Shown one piece after another: positions 9,134-19,570 of a stretch of DNA of 64,000 nucleotides. The stretch is from Aquitalea denitrificans (GTDB taxonomy: Bacteria; Pseudomonadota; Gammaproteobacteria; Burkholderiales; Chromobacteriaceae). The DNA is taken from assembly GCF_009856625.1 (NCBI RefSeq), contig NZ_CP047241.1:4030001-4094000 (forward strand). Direction: 5' to 3'. The notes below the pieces were generated by a model that worked only from the letters and a program-made list of their open reading frames with translations, did not search any database and was not told the DNA's origin. Within the stretch, counting starts at the first letter, position 1. The number at the start of each line of letters is the position of its first letter. The translations under genes were made by a program, and so were the position numbers.

Positions 9134-9592
9134 ATGTTTGACGTTCTCACTTATTTGTTCGAGCAATACCGTGACCCGGACGCCTTTGGCGACCGCGGCT
9201 CCCTGATGCGCCAACTCGAAGCCGCCGGCTTCGAGGACGAGGAAATCAACGACGCACTGGACTGGCTGGACAATGTTGCCAATATGGTAGACGGCCTGTA
9301 TGCCAGCGCTGATGATGCCTCCGGCATGCGCATCTACGCCGATGCCGAACTGGAACGCCTGCCCACTGAAGTGCGCGGCCTGATCCAGTTTCTGGAAGAT
9401 CACGGTGCACTTTCGCCATCGCAGCGTGAAATGGTGATAGACCGCCTGTGCGAGCTGCCCGACGATGACATCAACGTCGGCTCAGCCAAACTGGTGGCGC
9501 TGATGGTGTTGTGGGCACAAAAGGCGGAATTGCCCATCCTCTTGGGGGAAGAACTGCTGGACGCCATTCACGGCGAACCGACCATGCAATAA
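9134..9592 (+). CDS. smg: Smg family protein (DUF494)
   Basis: A 152-residue acidic protein of the Smg/DUF494 family, starting MFDVLTYLFEQYRDPDAFGD. The molecular function is not established; the gene is conserved between dprA and topA in beta- and gammaproteobacteria. It starts 41 bp after dprA, so it probably belongs to the LysM-dprA-smg operon, which ends at the terminator at 9661. Confidence 0.93.
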   Translation: MFDVLTYLFEQYRDPDAFGDRGSLMRQLEAAGFEDEEINDALDWLDNVANMVDGLYASADDASGMRIYADAELERLPTEVRGLIQFLEDHGALSPSQREMVIDRLCELPDDDINVGSAKLVALMVLWAQKAELPILLGEELLDAIHGEPTMQ

Positions 9593-9660
9593 CTTGTCAG
9601 CATTGGCGGTACGGGCTTACCATCCCGCCTCGCCTGATGATAAAGGCAGGGAATTTTGCA

Positions 9661-9690
9661 CAAGAGCGCCAAATGCGCTCTTGTTTTATT
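9661..9690 (+). terminator. rho-independent terminator after smg
   Basis: A 9-bp perfect stem (CAAGAGCGC with GCGCTCTTG, 5-base loop) is followed by TTTTATTT. It closes the LysM-dprA-smg operon before topA. The 3' arm and its T-tract are repeated immediately downstream (see the repeat at 9674-9707). Confidence 0.85.
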
Positions 9691-9707
9691 TGCGCTCTTG
9701 CTTTATT
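9674..9707 (+). repeat. two tandem 17-bp copies of the terminator 3' arm
   Basis: Positions 9674-9690 and 9691-9707 are the same 17-bp unit (TGCGCTCTTGTTTTATT and TGCGCTCTTGCTTTATT), differing at one base. Either copy can pair with the single 5' arm at 9661-9669, giving two alternative hairpins. Confidence 0.85.
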
Positions 9708-9762
9708 TGATAGATAGAACCGCTATCAGCCGGATGTTTCCGGTACACACTGAAACGAAAAC

Positions 9763-12060
<2,298 letters not shown>

Positions 12061-12083
12061 ATGCTGACGGCAGTCGGTACGCC

Positions 12084-12116
12084 ACAACGCCACCTTCGGG
12101 TGGCGTTGTTTTTTTG
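12084..12116 (+). terminator. strong rho-independent terminator after topA
   Basis: An 11-bp perfect stem (ACAACGCCACC with GGTGGCGTTGT) closed by a TTCG tetraloop is followed by an uninterrupted T run. It starts 23 bp after the topA stop. Confidence 0.95.
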
Positions 12117-12183
12117 GCCATGGTACTGAAACCCCTGCAACAGGAAGGGCTACGCCATCAGCATTGGCAATCGGCTGATTTTA

Positions 12184-12214
12184 TTGATCAATTTCGGAAA
12201 AGCCGCCATATAAT
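12184..12214 (+). promoter_or_regulatory. candidate sigma70 promoter upstream of the small membrane protein gene
   Basis: TTGATC at 12184-12189 and a perfect TATAAT at 12209-12214 are separated by 19 bp, longer than the ideal 17. The predicted transcript would start near 12221 and have a leader of about 135 nt before the ATG at 12358. Confidence 0.45.
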
Positions 12215-12290
12215 TCGGAAATCAGGCTAAACCGTAAGCAGCCAAGCCGCCTGAAGGTTCCTGCGACGGGCCACATCCATTCCAGACAAT

Positions 12291-12315
12291 ACGCCGCCTC
12301 CATGTCAGGCGGCGT
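12291..12315 (+). other. leader hairpin, possible attenuator or small-RNA terminator
   Basis: A 9-bp perfect stem (ACGCCGCCT with AGGCGGCGT, 7-base loop) is followed by a broken T-tract (TTTGCCGTTT). It lies 43 bp before the ATG at 12358. It could be a leader structure, or the 3' end of a short RNA of about 100 nt starting near 12221. Apart from this hairpin and the candidate promoter, the 297 bp between topA and the next gene hold only the topA terminator. Confidence 0.4.
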
Positions 12316-12357
12316 TTGCCGTTTCACGGGCCAGCGTGCCCGGGCAAAGCACACATC

Positions 12358-12756
12358 ATGAAAACACACAGCAGCTTCTTTTTTACCGGTGCAACGGTAC
12401 TCACCCTGTTCGGCCTGCTCAGCGGCCACTGGCTGATGCTGCCCATCGCCTTTCTCATTGCCTTTTGTGGCATGGTGGTGGCCGACCGCGAACAGCTGGC
12501 GGACATGGATGCCCGCACCGCGGCCATGCTGCTGGTGCTGCCCAGCCAGCACCCGCTGCTGCCGCTGGACCATTTTCACGGCGACGAGCTGATGTTCTAT
12601 CAGGCCGGCAGCCCGGTATACCGGGTATTGCAGGCCAATGGTGCCAGCTGGGAGCTGGTGGGCGAGTATGGCAAGGTGGAAGATGACAGCGGCTGCATCC
12701 GCGTCTACCCCGGCTATCTGTATCGTCGCCGCTCATCATCGGTGCGTCAGGGCTGA
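12358..12756 (+). CDS. hypothetical small membrane protein
   Basis: A 132-residue protein that I do not recognise. Two adjacent hydrophobic segments (about residues 8-24 and 26-42) should anchor it in the inner membrane. The remaining 90 residues look soluble, with an acidic patch (VADREQLADMDARTA) and a C-terminal part rich in Tyr and Arg (YPGYLYRRRSS). The start at 12358 was chosen because the hydrophobic N terminus follows it directly. The 3' end overlaps the convergent DUF1622 gene by 10 bp. Confidence 0.7.
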   Translation: MKTHSSFFFTGATVLTLFGLLSGHWLMLPIAFLIAFCGMVVADREQLADMDARTAAMLLVLPSQHPLLPLDHFHGDELMFYQAGSPVYRVLQANGASWELVGEYGKVEDDSGCIRVYPGYLYRRRSSSVRQG

Positions 12757-13127
12757 TCAGCTACCGAGGTTTTACCCTCCAACTCGGTATCGCGGATTTC
12801 CTTGCCCAGGAAAAAGTTGAGCGCAGTACGCAGCACGGCAATGGCGGCCAGCTTGCCGATCTGGTCCCAACTAGGTGCTACAGCGGTGGACAGGATGTCG
12901 GCCGCCAGCTGTAATTCCAGCGCCAGCGCCAGAAAGCGGGCAAAGCTGAGTCGTACCGCATTGAATTGCGCCATGCCCGGCTCAAAGCAGCGCTGCAGAT
13001 AGCGCACCCCGGCCACCAGTACGCCGATGCCAATCACCACGGCACCGCTGGCTTCCACTGCCAGTTTCAGCCACAGCACCAGATTCAATACCAACTCTTC
13101 CACTCCGGATTCGGCGGGTGACAGCAT
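12747..13127 (-). CDS. DUF1622 family membrane protein
   Basis: A 126-residue inner-membrane protein of the DUF1622 family, function unknown. Hydrophobic segments lie near residues 12-50 (LVLNLVLWLKLAVEASGAVV, IGIGVLVAGV) and a third near residue 90-105 (IGKLAAIAVLRTALNFFLG). The sequence RLSFARFLALALELQLAADIL before the last helix is the characteristic conserved part. The ATG at 13127 was chosen over earlier in-frame starts, which would add a Cys-rich extension untypical of the family. Confidence 0.8.
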   Translation of the reverse strand: MLSPAESGVEELVLNLVLWLKLAVEASGAVVIGIGVLVAGVRYLQRCFEPGMAQFNAVRLSFARFLALALELQLAADILSTAVAPSWDQIGKLAAIAVLRTALNFFLGKEIRDTELEGKTSVADQP

Positions 13128-13245
13128 GTCCTCTCCTTGCGCTTGATGTGGGCTCCCCAGCATACACGCAAGGCAGGGCAGTGCCAGTGGGCAGGCCATG
13201 TCGTGGACATGTTATGCTGCCGGTCTACCCTGTCCGACTGCTCGC

Positions 13246-13995
13246 ATGCTGCTACTGAAACTGACGCTGGTTCCTGCCTTTCTCTACCTGCTGGCGCAGG
13301 TGGCCAGGTATTACGGGCCACCGCGTGCTGGCTGGATGGCGGGCCTGCCCGTGGTGGCCGGTCCCATCCTGTGGCTGTTGCTGCAAGAGCATGGCGCAGA
13401 CTTCGCCACCCATGCCGCCATGCAAGCCATCGCGGCCATTGCCGCTTCCGAACTGTTCAATCTGGTATACGCCCGTTGCGCAGCCCGCTCCGGCTGGCCT
13501 TTGACGCTGACTGCCGCCCTGGGCGGCTGGTTGCTGGCAGCCATGCTGCTGCAGGCGCTGACACTGTCGCTGCCATCGGTCCTGGCCGTGGCCGGGCTGG
13601 CGGTGCTGATCAACAGCCGCTGCCTGCCCCGGCCAGCGGCAAAGGATGTGCGGGCGGCAGCAAACGAAACGCTGTGGCTGCGCATGCTGGCGGCAGCTGT
13701 ACTAACCCTGCTGGCAAGTCTGGCCGCAAGCAGGCTGGGCGCACGCTGGAGCGGGGTGGTTGCGGTATTTCCGCTACTGGCGGTAGTGATGGCGGTGTCT
13801 ACTCAGCGCATGCAAGGCACAGCGGCAGTACAGGTGCTACTGCGCGGCATGTTGCTGGGACGGCTGGGTTTTGCCGGTTTCTGTCTGACGCTGGTCTTGC
13901 TGCTGCCCCGGCTGGAAGGCAATCTGGCGTTTCTGCTGGCCGCACTGATCTCGATCGGCTTGCAGCTACAGTCCCGTCGGCTGTTGCCCGCCTAG
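13246..13995 (+). CDS. hypothetical polytopic membrane protein
   Basis: A 249-residue protein made almost entirely of hydrophobic segments, about 7-8 predicted membrane helices, rich in Leu and Ala. There are no recognisable catalytic motifs. Conserved-looking elements are YYGPPRAGWMAGLPVVAGPI near the N terminus and GARWSGVVAVFPLLAVVMAVSTQ near residue 165-190; such GLP and FP repeats suggest a duplicated transporter or permease-like fold, but this is inference. The ATG at 13246 follows a long in-frame extension that is not hydrophobic. Its TAG stop shares the tetranucleotide CTAG with the convergent dgkA stop. Confidence 0.75.
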   Translation: MLLLKLTLVPAFLYLLAQVARYYGPPRAGWMAGLPVVAGPILWLLLQEHGADFATHAAMQAIAAIAASELFNLVYARCAARSGWPLTLTAALGGWLLAAMLLQALTLSLPSVLAVAGLAVLINSRCLPRPAAKDVRAAANETLWLRMLAAAVLTLLASLAASRLGARWSGVVAVFPLLAVVMAVSTQRMQGTAAVQVLLRGMLLGRLGFAGFCLTLVLLLPRLEGNLAFLLAALISIGLQLQSRRLLPA

Positions 13996-14378
13996 TGGCC
14001 AAACAACACCAGCGACCACATGGCCGCCAGATTAATCAGGCCCAGCAACTGGGCGGCACTCCCCATGTCCTTGGCGCGCTTGGCCAGTGGATGACGCTCT
14101 AGCGAGGTATGATCCACCGCCGCCTCGATGGCAGAATTGAGCAGTTCGATCACCAGCGTAGCCAACGAACTGGCCACCAGCAGCGCACGGGCCAGCGGAC
14201 TGGCCGGGACAATGAATAGTGCAGCAGGGATGAGGATGATGGCCAGTAAGGCCAGTTGGCGGAAAGCATCCTCATGGCGGAAGGCCGCCTTGATGCCATC
14301 CAGCGAATAGCCAAAGGCATTGATCAGCCGGCGAATGCCGGTCTTGCCCTTGAACGGGCTTTCCTCATGCTTGCTCAT
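13992..14378 (-). CDS. dgkA: diacylglycerol kinase DgkA
   Basis: DgkA phosphorylates diacylglycerol to phosphatidate, recycling lipid left over from membrane-derived glycan and LPS modification. The 128-residue protein has the typical three membrane helices and the family signature (VIELLNSAIEAAVDHTS, followed by HPLAKRAKDMGSAA). The conserved Glu and Asn of ELLNSAIE are present. Length is close to the E. coli enzyme. It follows gshB on the same strand after a 151-bp gap. Confidence 0.95.
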   Translation of the reverse strand: MSKHEESPFKGKTGIRRLINAFGYSLDGIKAAFRHEDAFRQLALLAIILIPAALFIVPASPLARALLVASSLATLVIELLNSAIEAAVDHTSLERHPLAKRAKDMGSAAQLLGLINLAAMWSLVLFGH

Positions 14379-14529
14379 GTCGGGTCCTGTAGTTGCGCGG
14401 TGCCGTCTGGTCTGATGCCAGTCTGGCGAGCGGCATGTTAAGCGCTGCCGCCGTCATGGGCAAGCGCTGGCCATATTGCCATGCCAGCGGCGATGTTGCC
14501 GCCGGCAGATGACAGGCTGATGGCAGGAC

Positions 14530-15486
14530 TCAGTGCTGGCAGGCCCGCTCCAGGGCATCGATATACAGACCAGCCACATTGATGTCGGTCTGGTCCATGA
14601 TTTCGCGGAAGCAGGTGGGGCTGGTGACATTCACCTCGGTCAGATAATTGCCAATCACATCCAGCCCGGCCAGCAGGATGCCGCGCTTTTTCAGCTCCGG
14701 ACCCACCGCTTCGGCAATTTCCCGGTCACGGGCACTGAGCGGACGGGCTTCGCCACGGCCACCCGCGGCCAGATTGCCACGGGTTTCGCCGGCGGCGGGA
14801 ATGCGCGCCAGGCAGTAATCCACCGGCACACCATCAATCACCAGCACACGCTTGTCGCCATCGCGGATTTCCGGGATATAGCGCTGGGCCATGATGGTGC
14901 GCTTGCCACGCAGGGTGATGGTTTCCAGAATCACCGACAGGTTTGGATCATCCGGTTTCACCCGGAAAATGCTGTCGCCGCCCATACTGTCCAGCGGCTT
15001 GAGGATAACGTCCAGGTGCTGGCGGATGAAGGCCTTCAACCGTGGCGTCTCGCCGGTAATCATGGTGGGGGCCGTCAGCTCGGGAAAATTGAGGATGGCC
15101 AGCTTTTCGTTGAAATCACGTAGCGCCTGACCGCTGGTGAATACCTTGACCCCCTGCGCCTCGGCCAGGGTGAACAGCTGGGAGGCGTACAGGTATTCCA
15201 TGTCGAACGGCGGGTCCTTGCGCATCACCACCGCATTGAAAGCGGTAAGCGGCTGGCGGTGCACGTCTTCCAGCTTGTACCAGGCCGGATGGTCGCCCTT
15301 GCGCTCATCGGTGATGGTCAGCCCGCGGGCATCCACCAGCAAGCGGCCGCCTTCCACCGACAGCTGGTGCGCCTGGGCATGGCTGATGGCATGACCGCGC
15401 CGTGCCGCCTCTTCCATCATGGCAAAGGTGGTGTCCTTGTAGATCTTGAACTGTTCCAGCGGATCGGCAATGAACAGGATACGCAT
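14530..15486 (-). CDS. gshB: glutathione synthase
   Basis: GshB adds glycine to gamma-glutamylcysteine in an ATP-dependent step, completing glutathione. The 318-residue ATP-grasp protein has MRILFIADPLEQFKIYKDTT at the start, RKDPPFDMEYLYA, the ATP-binding segment LDVILKPLDSMGGDSIFRV and the metal-binding end GLDVIGNYLTEVNVTSPT. The ATG at 15486 matches the family start. Unusually for a gshA/gshB pair, a gene for a secreted LprI-like protein lies between them. Confidence 0.96.
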   Translation of the reverse strand: MRILFIADPLEQFKIYKDTTFAMMEEAARRGHAISHAQAHQLSVEGGRLLVDARGLTITDERKGDHPAWYKLEDVHRQPLTAFNAVVMRKDPPFDMEYLYASQLFTLAEAQGVKVFTSGQALRDFNEKLAILNFPELTAPTMITGETPRLKAFIRQHLDVILKPLDSMGGDSIFRVKPDDPNLSVILETITLRGKRTIMAQRYIPEIRDGDKRVLVIDGVPVDYCLARIPAAGETRGNLAAGGRGEARPLSARDREIAEAVGPELKKRGILLAGLDVIGNYLTEVNVTSPTCFREIMDQTDINVAGLYIDALERACQH

Positions 15487-15530
15487 GCTGCTCTCCAGGG
15501 TTGGGGGCGGCCAGGCTGGGGCCGTCGGCT

Positions 15531-16463
15531 TCATTGATGATAATAGGCATCCAGCGCATAGCGCCGGGTAGATGTTTTCCAGCGGCCATTGACCAGGGTT
15601 TCGCGGGTCACGCGCACCTGTTTGCCTGCCGGGTCCTGCGCGTCTTCAATCAGCCGCTCCACAGCCTGCAGGCGGTGGCGGGCATCAAACTGGTAGTGGG
15701 TCGTTTCATGGTAACAGCAGCCACTTTTGGCAAAGGTGCTCAGCCGCTTGTGTTTGGCATCCACCTGGAACATGCCCAGTGTTTCGGCGGTCAGCGTCGA
15801 TAATTCATCGCTCAATACAAACTGCTTGCTGGTGCTGTCGTAGAGATAAACGCTGTAGGTGGGGCCACCGTAGGGGCCGTCATTACCGTTTTGCACCGCG
15901 AAATCGGCATGACCGTCGAAGTCGAAATCGGCCACATTGATCACACCCTGCAAATCATACAGGCGCGCGCTATTGACCAGCGGCTTGCCGTTGTCGCCAT
16001 GCGCCATATAGACATTGTCCAGCCGTAGCTGCTGTACCCTGCGCTGGCTGCGTTTGTCGATGATGTTGATGGTAGCCGGGCCTTCTGCCGCCCAGTCGCG
16101 CTCGCCCCAGTTGAGCAGCGTGATGTCAAAGCGGTATGCCGGCATGGCATTGTCGATTTGCTGACGGACCAGCTGCGCGTGCTGCAACTGCTCCAGTCGC
16201 TCTTTATAGACACTTTGCAGGCAGGTGGCATCGGCCTTGCACTCGGCACGCGGGCCAGCCAGCCACTGGCGCTGGTTGTCTTGCAGCAGGCCTTGCTGAT
16301 TGTGCTGCCGGTAGGCGGCAGCCACTTGCTCGTCCAGCACGGATAGTTCCGGCTGGCGGCAGATGGCCTGCTCGGTGGCCGTGGCCGCCTTGCTGCAATC
16401 AAAGCTGGCTGCTGTCGCCAGCATCGGCAACAGCAGCAGCCACAGCCAGCGCAGGGAAGGCAT
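15531..16463 (-). CDS. LprI-like, DUF1311/XAC2610-type exported protein
   Basis: A 310-residue protein with a signal peptide (LRWLWLLLLPMLATAA). An N-terminal lysozyme-inhibitor LprI-like domain (PF07007 type, about residues 20-100) carries paired cysteines in SFDCSKAATATEQAICRQPEL and TCLQSVY. The C-terminal half resembles XAC2610-type proteins, with a calcium-loop-like stretch VADFDFDGHADFAVQNGNDG. It should act in the periplasm; whether it inhibits lysozyme is unknown. It starts 4 bp after the gshA stop and ends 44 bp before gshB, so it is embedded in the glutathione operon. Confidence 0.75.
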   Translation of the reverse strand: MPSLRWLWLLLLPMLATAASFDCSKAATATEQAICRQPELSVLDEQVAAAYRQHNQQGLLQDNQRQWLAGPRAECKADATCLQSVYKERLEQLQHAQLVRQQIDNAMPAYRFDITLLNWGERDWAAEGPATINIIDKRSQRRVQQLRLDNVYMAHGDNGKPLVNSARLYDLQGVINVADFDFDGHADFAVQNGNDGPYGGPTYSVYLYDSTSKQFVLSDELSTLTAETLGMFQVDAKHKRLSTFAKSGCCYHETTHYQFDARHRLQAVERLIEDAQDPAGKQVRVTRETLVNGRWKTSTRRYALDAYYHQ

Positions 16464-16467
16464 GGGC

Positions 16468-17751
16468 TCAGTCGCGCTCGGGGTCGGTATTTTCCAGCTC
16501 AAGCGCAGCCGCCAGCAGTGCCAGACGGGCAATCACGCCATAGGCGTAGAAGCGGTTGGGCGCACAGTCCGGCGAGCCGTGTTTGTCCGGCAGGCAGGGG
16601 GTTTCGAAGGACAGCGGTACAAACTGCATGCCCGGTGCGTTGAGGTTTTCGTCAATGCCACGACCGGTGTGCACGCGGTAGAAACCACCGGTGACAAAGC
16701 GGTCCATCATGTACACCACCGGCTCGGCCACTGCGTCGTCCACTGTTTCGAAGGTATACACGCCTTCCTGCACGATGACTTCGGAGACTTCCAGCCCTTC
16801 TTTCACCACCGACATCTTATTGCGCGCCTTGCGGTTCAGCCCGATGACTTCTTCCGGGCTCTTCACGCTCATCACGCCCATGCCATAGGTGCCTGCATCG
16901 GCCTTGACGATGACGAAGGGGTCGTTCTTGATGCCGTATTCACGATATTTGGCCGCGATCTTGTCCAGTGTGCCGGCTACTGCTTCGGCCAGCGCGTCCT
17001 CGCCCTGACGGGCATGAAAATCCAGCCCGCTACAGTTGACGAAGTAGGGGTTGATCATCCACGGGTCGATGGAAATCAGCTGGGCAAACTGTTCGGCCAC
17101 CTGATCGTAAGCGGTAAAGTGATTGCTCTTGCGTCGTACCGCCCAGCCGGCATGCAGCGGTGGCAGCAGGTTTTGTTCCAGATCCTTCAGGATGTCGGGA
17201 ATGCCGCCGGACAAATCGTTGTTAAGCAGCACCACGCAGGGGTTGAAGCCATCGGCCAGTTTCAAACGGTTACCCTGACGCAGGATGGGTTCGAGCTTGA
17301 CGATGTCACCGCCGGCGCTGGTCAGTTCGGTGACTTCGGTGATTTCCGGGTTGAGCGTTCCCAGGCGTACCTTGAGGCCAGCCTGCTCGAAGATGTGCAC
17401 CAGCGTGGCCACATTTTGCAGGTAGAAAGTGTTGCGGGTGTGGTTTTCCGGAATCAGCAGGATGCTGCGTGCTTCCGGACAAACCTTTTCCACTGCAGCC
17501 TGCGCCGCCTGGATAGACAAGGGCAGGAAATCCGGATTCAGGTTGTTGTGTCCGCCGGGGAACAGGTTCATATCCACCGGAGCCAGCTTGAAACCGCTGT
17601 TGCGCAGGTCGACCGAGCCGTAGAACGGTGCGGCATGGTTATGCCACTGACTACGGAACCAGTGCTCGATATGTGGTTGGGCGGTCAGAATGCGGCTTTC
17701 CAGTTCCAGCAACGGGCCGGTCAGTGCGGTGGACAGGTGTGGGACGGTCAT
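16468..17751 (-). CDS. gshA: glutamate--cysteine ligase, TIGR02049 type
   Basis: GshA joins glutamate and cysteine, the rate-limiting step of glutathione synthesis. The 427-residue protein belongs to the proteobacterial family distinct from the E. coli-type enzyme. Recognisable stretches are LELESRILTAQPHIEHWFRSQW at the N terminus (as separate blocks), DLRNSGFKLAPVDMNLFPGG, VIVKADAGTYGMGVMSV and YFVNCSGLDFHARQGEDAL. It heads the gshA-lprI-like-gshB operon. A 163-bp upstream region contains two hairpins (17831-17847 and 17858-17896). Confidence 0.93.
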   Translation of the reverse strand: MTVPHLSTALTGPLLELESRILTAQPHIEHWFRSQWHNHAAPFYGSVDLRNSGFKLAPVDMNLFPGGHNNLNPDFLPLSIQAAQAAVEKVCPEARSILLIPENHTRNTFYLQNVATLVHIFEQAGLKVRLGTLNPEITEVTELTSAGGDIVKLEPILRQGNRLKLADGFNPCVVLLNNDLSGGIPDILKDLEQNLLPPLHAGWAVRRKSNHFTAYDQVAEQFAQLISIDPWMINPYFVNCSGLDFHARQGEDALAEAVAGTLDKIAAKYREYGIKNDPFVIVKADAGTYGMGVMSVKSPEEVIGLNRKARNKMSVVKEGLEVSEVIVQEGVYTFETVDDAVAEPVVYMMDRFVTGGFYRVHTGRGIDENLNAPGMQFVPLSFETPCLPDKHGSPDCAPNRFYAYGVIARLALLAAALELENTDPERD

Positions 17752-17830
17752 GGGCTCCCCTAGGCGTCGGATGACTTGCGAGTAATTGGTCTATGGTGGG
17801 GGTTGGCCTTGGGGAATTCAACCCTCTCGC

Positions 17831-17896
17831 ATGAAGGAAAGCTTCATCGCGTGCCATGGGGAAGCGCGCGGTGTGCTATCCGGCACGCCCTTCCCC
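17831..17896 (-). other. two hairpins between the PfkB gene and gshA
   Basis: A 6-bp stem (ATGAAG with CTTCAT, 17831-17847) and a larger hairpin (GGGGAAG at 17858-17864 with CTTCCCC at 17890-17896, plus an inner 6-bp stem) lie in the 163-bp gap. Neither has a clear T-tract, so a terminator for the PfkB gene or a leader structure for gshA are both possible. Confidence 0.4.
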
Positions 17897-17914
17897 CAGC
17901 ATGGAGCTGGCCGC

Positions 17915-18862
17915 TCAAGCCAGTGGCCATACTTCCCCATAGGTGCGCTGGTACATGGCCTGCAGTTGTTCCCAGTCGAAGAAGTGATTCTGACAACCGG
18001 CAGTGGTGACTTTGATGGCGCCGATCATATTGGCCAGACGCCCGGTCAGCTGCCAGTCCAGCTGGCGGCTGATGCCGAACATCAGCCCGGCGCGGAAGGC
18101 ATCGCCGCAGCCCATCGGGTCCACCGGCGGCTGTGACATCTCCACCCGTGGCAGATGGATGTGGTCGGCCCCCACGTAGAGATCGGCCCCGCGCGAGCCA
18201 CGGGTCACCACCACCGCCTGCACCTTGCGCCGCAAATCCTCCACCGTCAGCCCGGCGCGTTCGCGCATCAGCTCGCTTTCGTAGTCGTTGATGGTGATGT
18301 AGCTGGCCAGCTCGACAATCTGGTGGATTTCCTCACGCGACAGCAGCGGCAGCTCCTGGCCCGGGTCGAAAATGAAGGGAATGCCGGCAGCGGACAGCTC
18401 CTGCGAGTGCTGCAGGAAGGCACGATGACCACCGGGCGACAGGATGGCCAGCTCTACCGGCTGCTGGATATCCGCGATGTGATTCTCGGTGGAAAAATCC
18501 ATCGCGCCGGGATGAAATGCCATCAGCTGGTTGCCGTCTTCATCGGCAATGCCGAAGCACTGGGCGGTGTATTGCTTGCGGATCAGCCGGATGTGGCTGT
18601 CATCCACCCCGGCCCGCAGCAGGTGCTGGCGGTAGGGCTGGAAATCTTCGCCGACCGTACCCATCACCAGCGGTTTTTCGCCCAGCAGGGTGAGGCTGTA
18701 GGCGATATTGCCCGCCATGCCGCCAAATTCGCGTCGCATGCTGGGCGCCAGAAAAGTGGTGGAAATCTTGTGTAGCTGATCGGGCAGGATCTGACTGTCG
18801 AATCGACCGTGAAACGAGAACAGCGTATCGTAGGCGAGCGCCCCGCATACCAGGAGAGACAT
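17915..18862 (-). CDS. PfkB-family carbohydrate or nucleoside kinase
   Basis: A 315-residue cytoplasmic kinase of the ribokinase/PfkB fold. The N-terminal glycine motif (REFGGMAGNIAYSLTLLG) and the C-terminal catalytic and anion-hole motif (PVDPMGCGDAFRAGLMFG, with the base Asp in GCGDAF) are both present. The GMAGNIAY form and overall pattern resemble adenosine-kinase-like and ribokinase-like members, so the substrate could be adenosine or a sugar; I cannot decide. The ATG at 18862 is preceded by GGAG at 5 bp, which favours it over a GTG two codons upstream. Confidence 0.85.
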   Translation of the reverse strand: MSLLVCGALAYDTLFSFHGRFDSQILPDQLHKISTTFLAPSMRREFGGMAGNIAYSLTLLGEKPLVMGTVGEDFQPYRQHLLRAGVDDSHIRLIRKQYTAQCFGIADEDGNQLMAFHPGAMDFSTENHIADIQQPVELAILSPGGHRAFLQHSQELSAAGIPFIFDPGQELPLLSREEIHQIVELASYITINDYESELMRERAGLTVEDLRRKVQAVVVTRGSRGADLYVGADHIHLPRVEMSQPPVDPMGCGDAFRAGLMFGISRQLDWQLTGRLANMIGAIKVTTAGCQNHFFDWEQLQAMYQRTYGEVWPLA

Positions 18863-19001
18863 GCTCACTCCGAATAAAATTCAACTGAACATTTTAACAT
18901 GAAACTTTTTTGTGCATGCGGAGCGAAACTTGCGCCTGCGCTCTCTCTCCAAAGGCAGCAAACCTCGCTTTCCCATTCTGCAAGCTAGTTCTGGAGGCCA
19001 A

Positions 19002-19490
19002 ATGAACCTGACATCCTTGCGCGCCACGCTGCTGGCCGCCCTGCTCTGCCTGCTGCCACTGGCAGCCAGCGCAGCGCCCACCCTGGCGCAAACCCGCTTT
19101 ATCGACCAGAGCGGCAGCTCGGTTTCTCTGCGTGCTTACCAGGGCAAGGTGGTACTGGTGAACTTCTGGGCCACCTGGTGCGGCCCCTGCCGCGAAGAAA
19201 TGCCCATGCTCAATGCGCTGCGCGAGCGGCTGGCGCCCAAGGGGGTGGAAGTGGTGGGCGTGGCGCTGGACAACAAGGCGGAAACCTATAATTTTGCCCG
19301 GCAGCTGAAAATCACTTATCCCATTGTATTGGGCGACAGCGACACCCTCAGCCTGCTGCGCACGCTGGGCAATCCGGCTGGTGCCCTGCCTTACAGCATC
19401 ATCCTGGACCGCAACGGCAAGCAGGTGGGCAGCCTGCTGGGCCGCCTGAACGAGAAGAACCTGGAAGACACGCTGCGTCACTTCCTGTGA
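19002..19490 (+). CDS. TlpA-like periplasmic thiol-disulfide protein
   Basis: A 162-residue thioredoxin-fold protein with a cleavable signal peptide (LLAALLCLLPLAASA). The redox site is CGPC in NFWATWCGPCREEMPML, near residue 60, typical of TlpA/ResA/CcmG-type proteins. The cis-proline loop is in ALPYSIILDRNGKQVG. It should reduce or shuffle disulfides in the periplasm, possibly for cytochrome c maturation, though no cytochrome gene lies here. The start has a good ribosome binding site (CTGGAGG). A strong terminator follows. Confidence 0.88.
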   Translation: MNLTSLRATLLAALLCLLPLAASAAPTLAQTRFIDQSGSSVSLRAYQGKVVLVNFWATWCGPCREEMPMLNALRERLAPKGVEVVGVALDNKAETYNFARQLKITYPIVLGDSDTLSLLRTLGNPAGALPYSIILDRNGKQVGSLLGRLNEKNLEDTLRHFL

Positions 19491-19512
19491 GCCCTTCGCC
19501 AGACCGGCAACA

Positions 19513-19545
19513 AAAATCCCCGCTATTGTCAGCGGGGATTTTCAT
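19513..19545. terminator. bidirectional rho-independent terminator between tlpA-like gene and fadH
   Basis: A 12-bp perfect stem (AAAATCCCCGCT with AGCGGGGATTTT, 6-base loop) has T-tracts in both directions. It can stop both the plus-strand tlpA-like transcript and the convergent fadH transcript. Confidence 0.93.
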
Positions 19546-19570
19546 TTCTGCTACTTGGCAGCTGAAGTCA

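Noticed and set aside
12221..12320. Cyclic di-GMP (GEMM) riboswitch before the small membrane protein gene
   Set aside because: The segment GGCTAAACC is reminiscent of the GEMM core, but the other conserved parts are missing.
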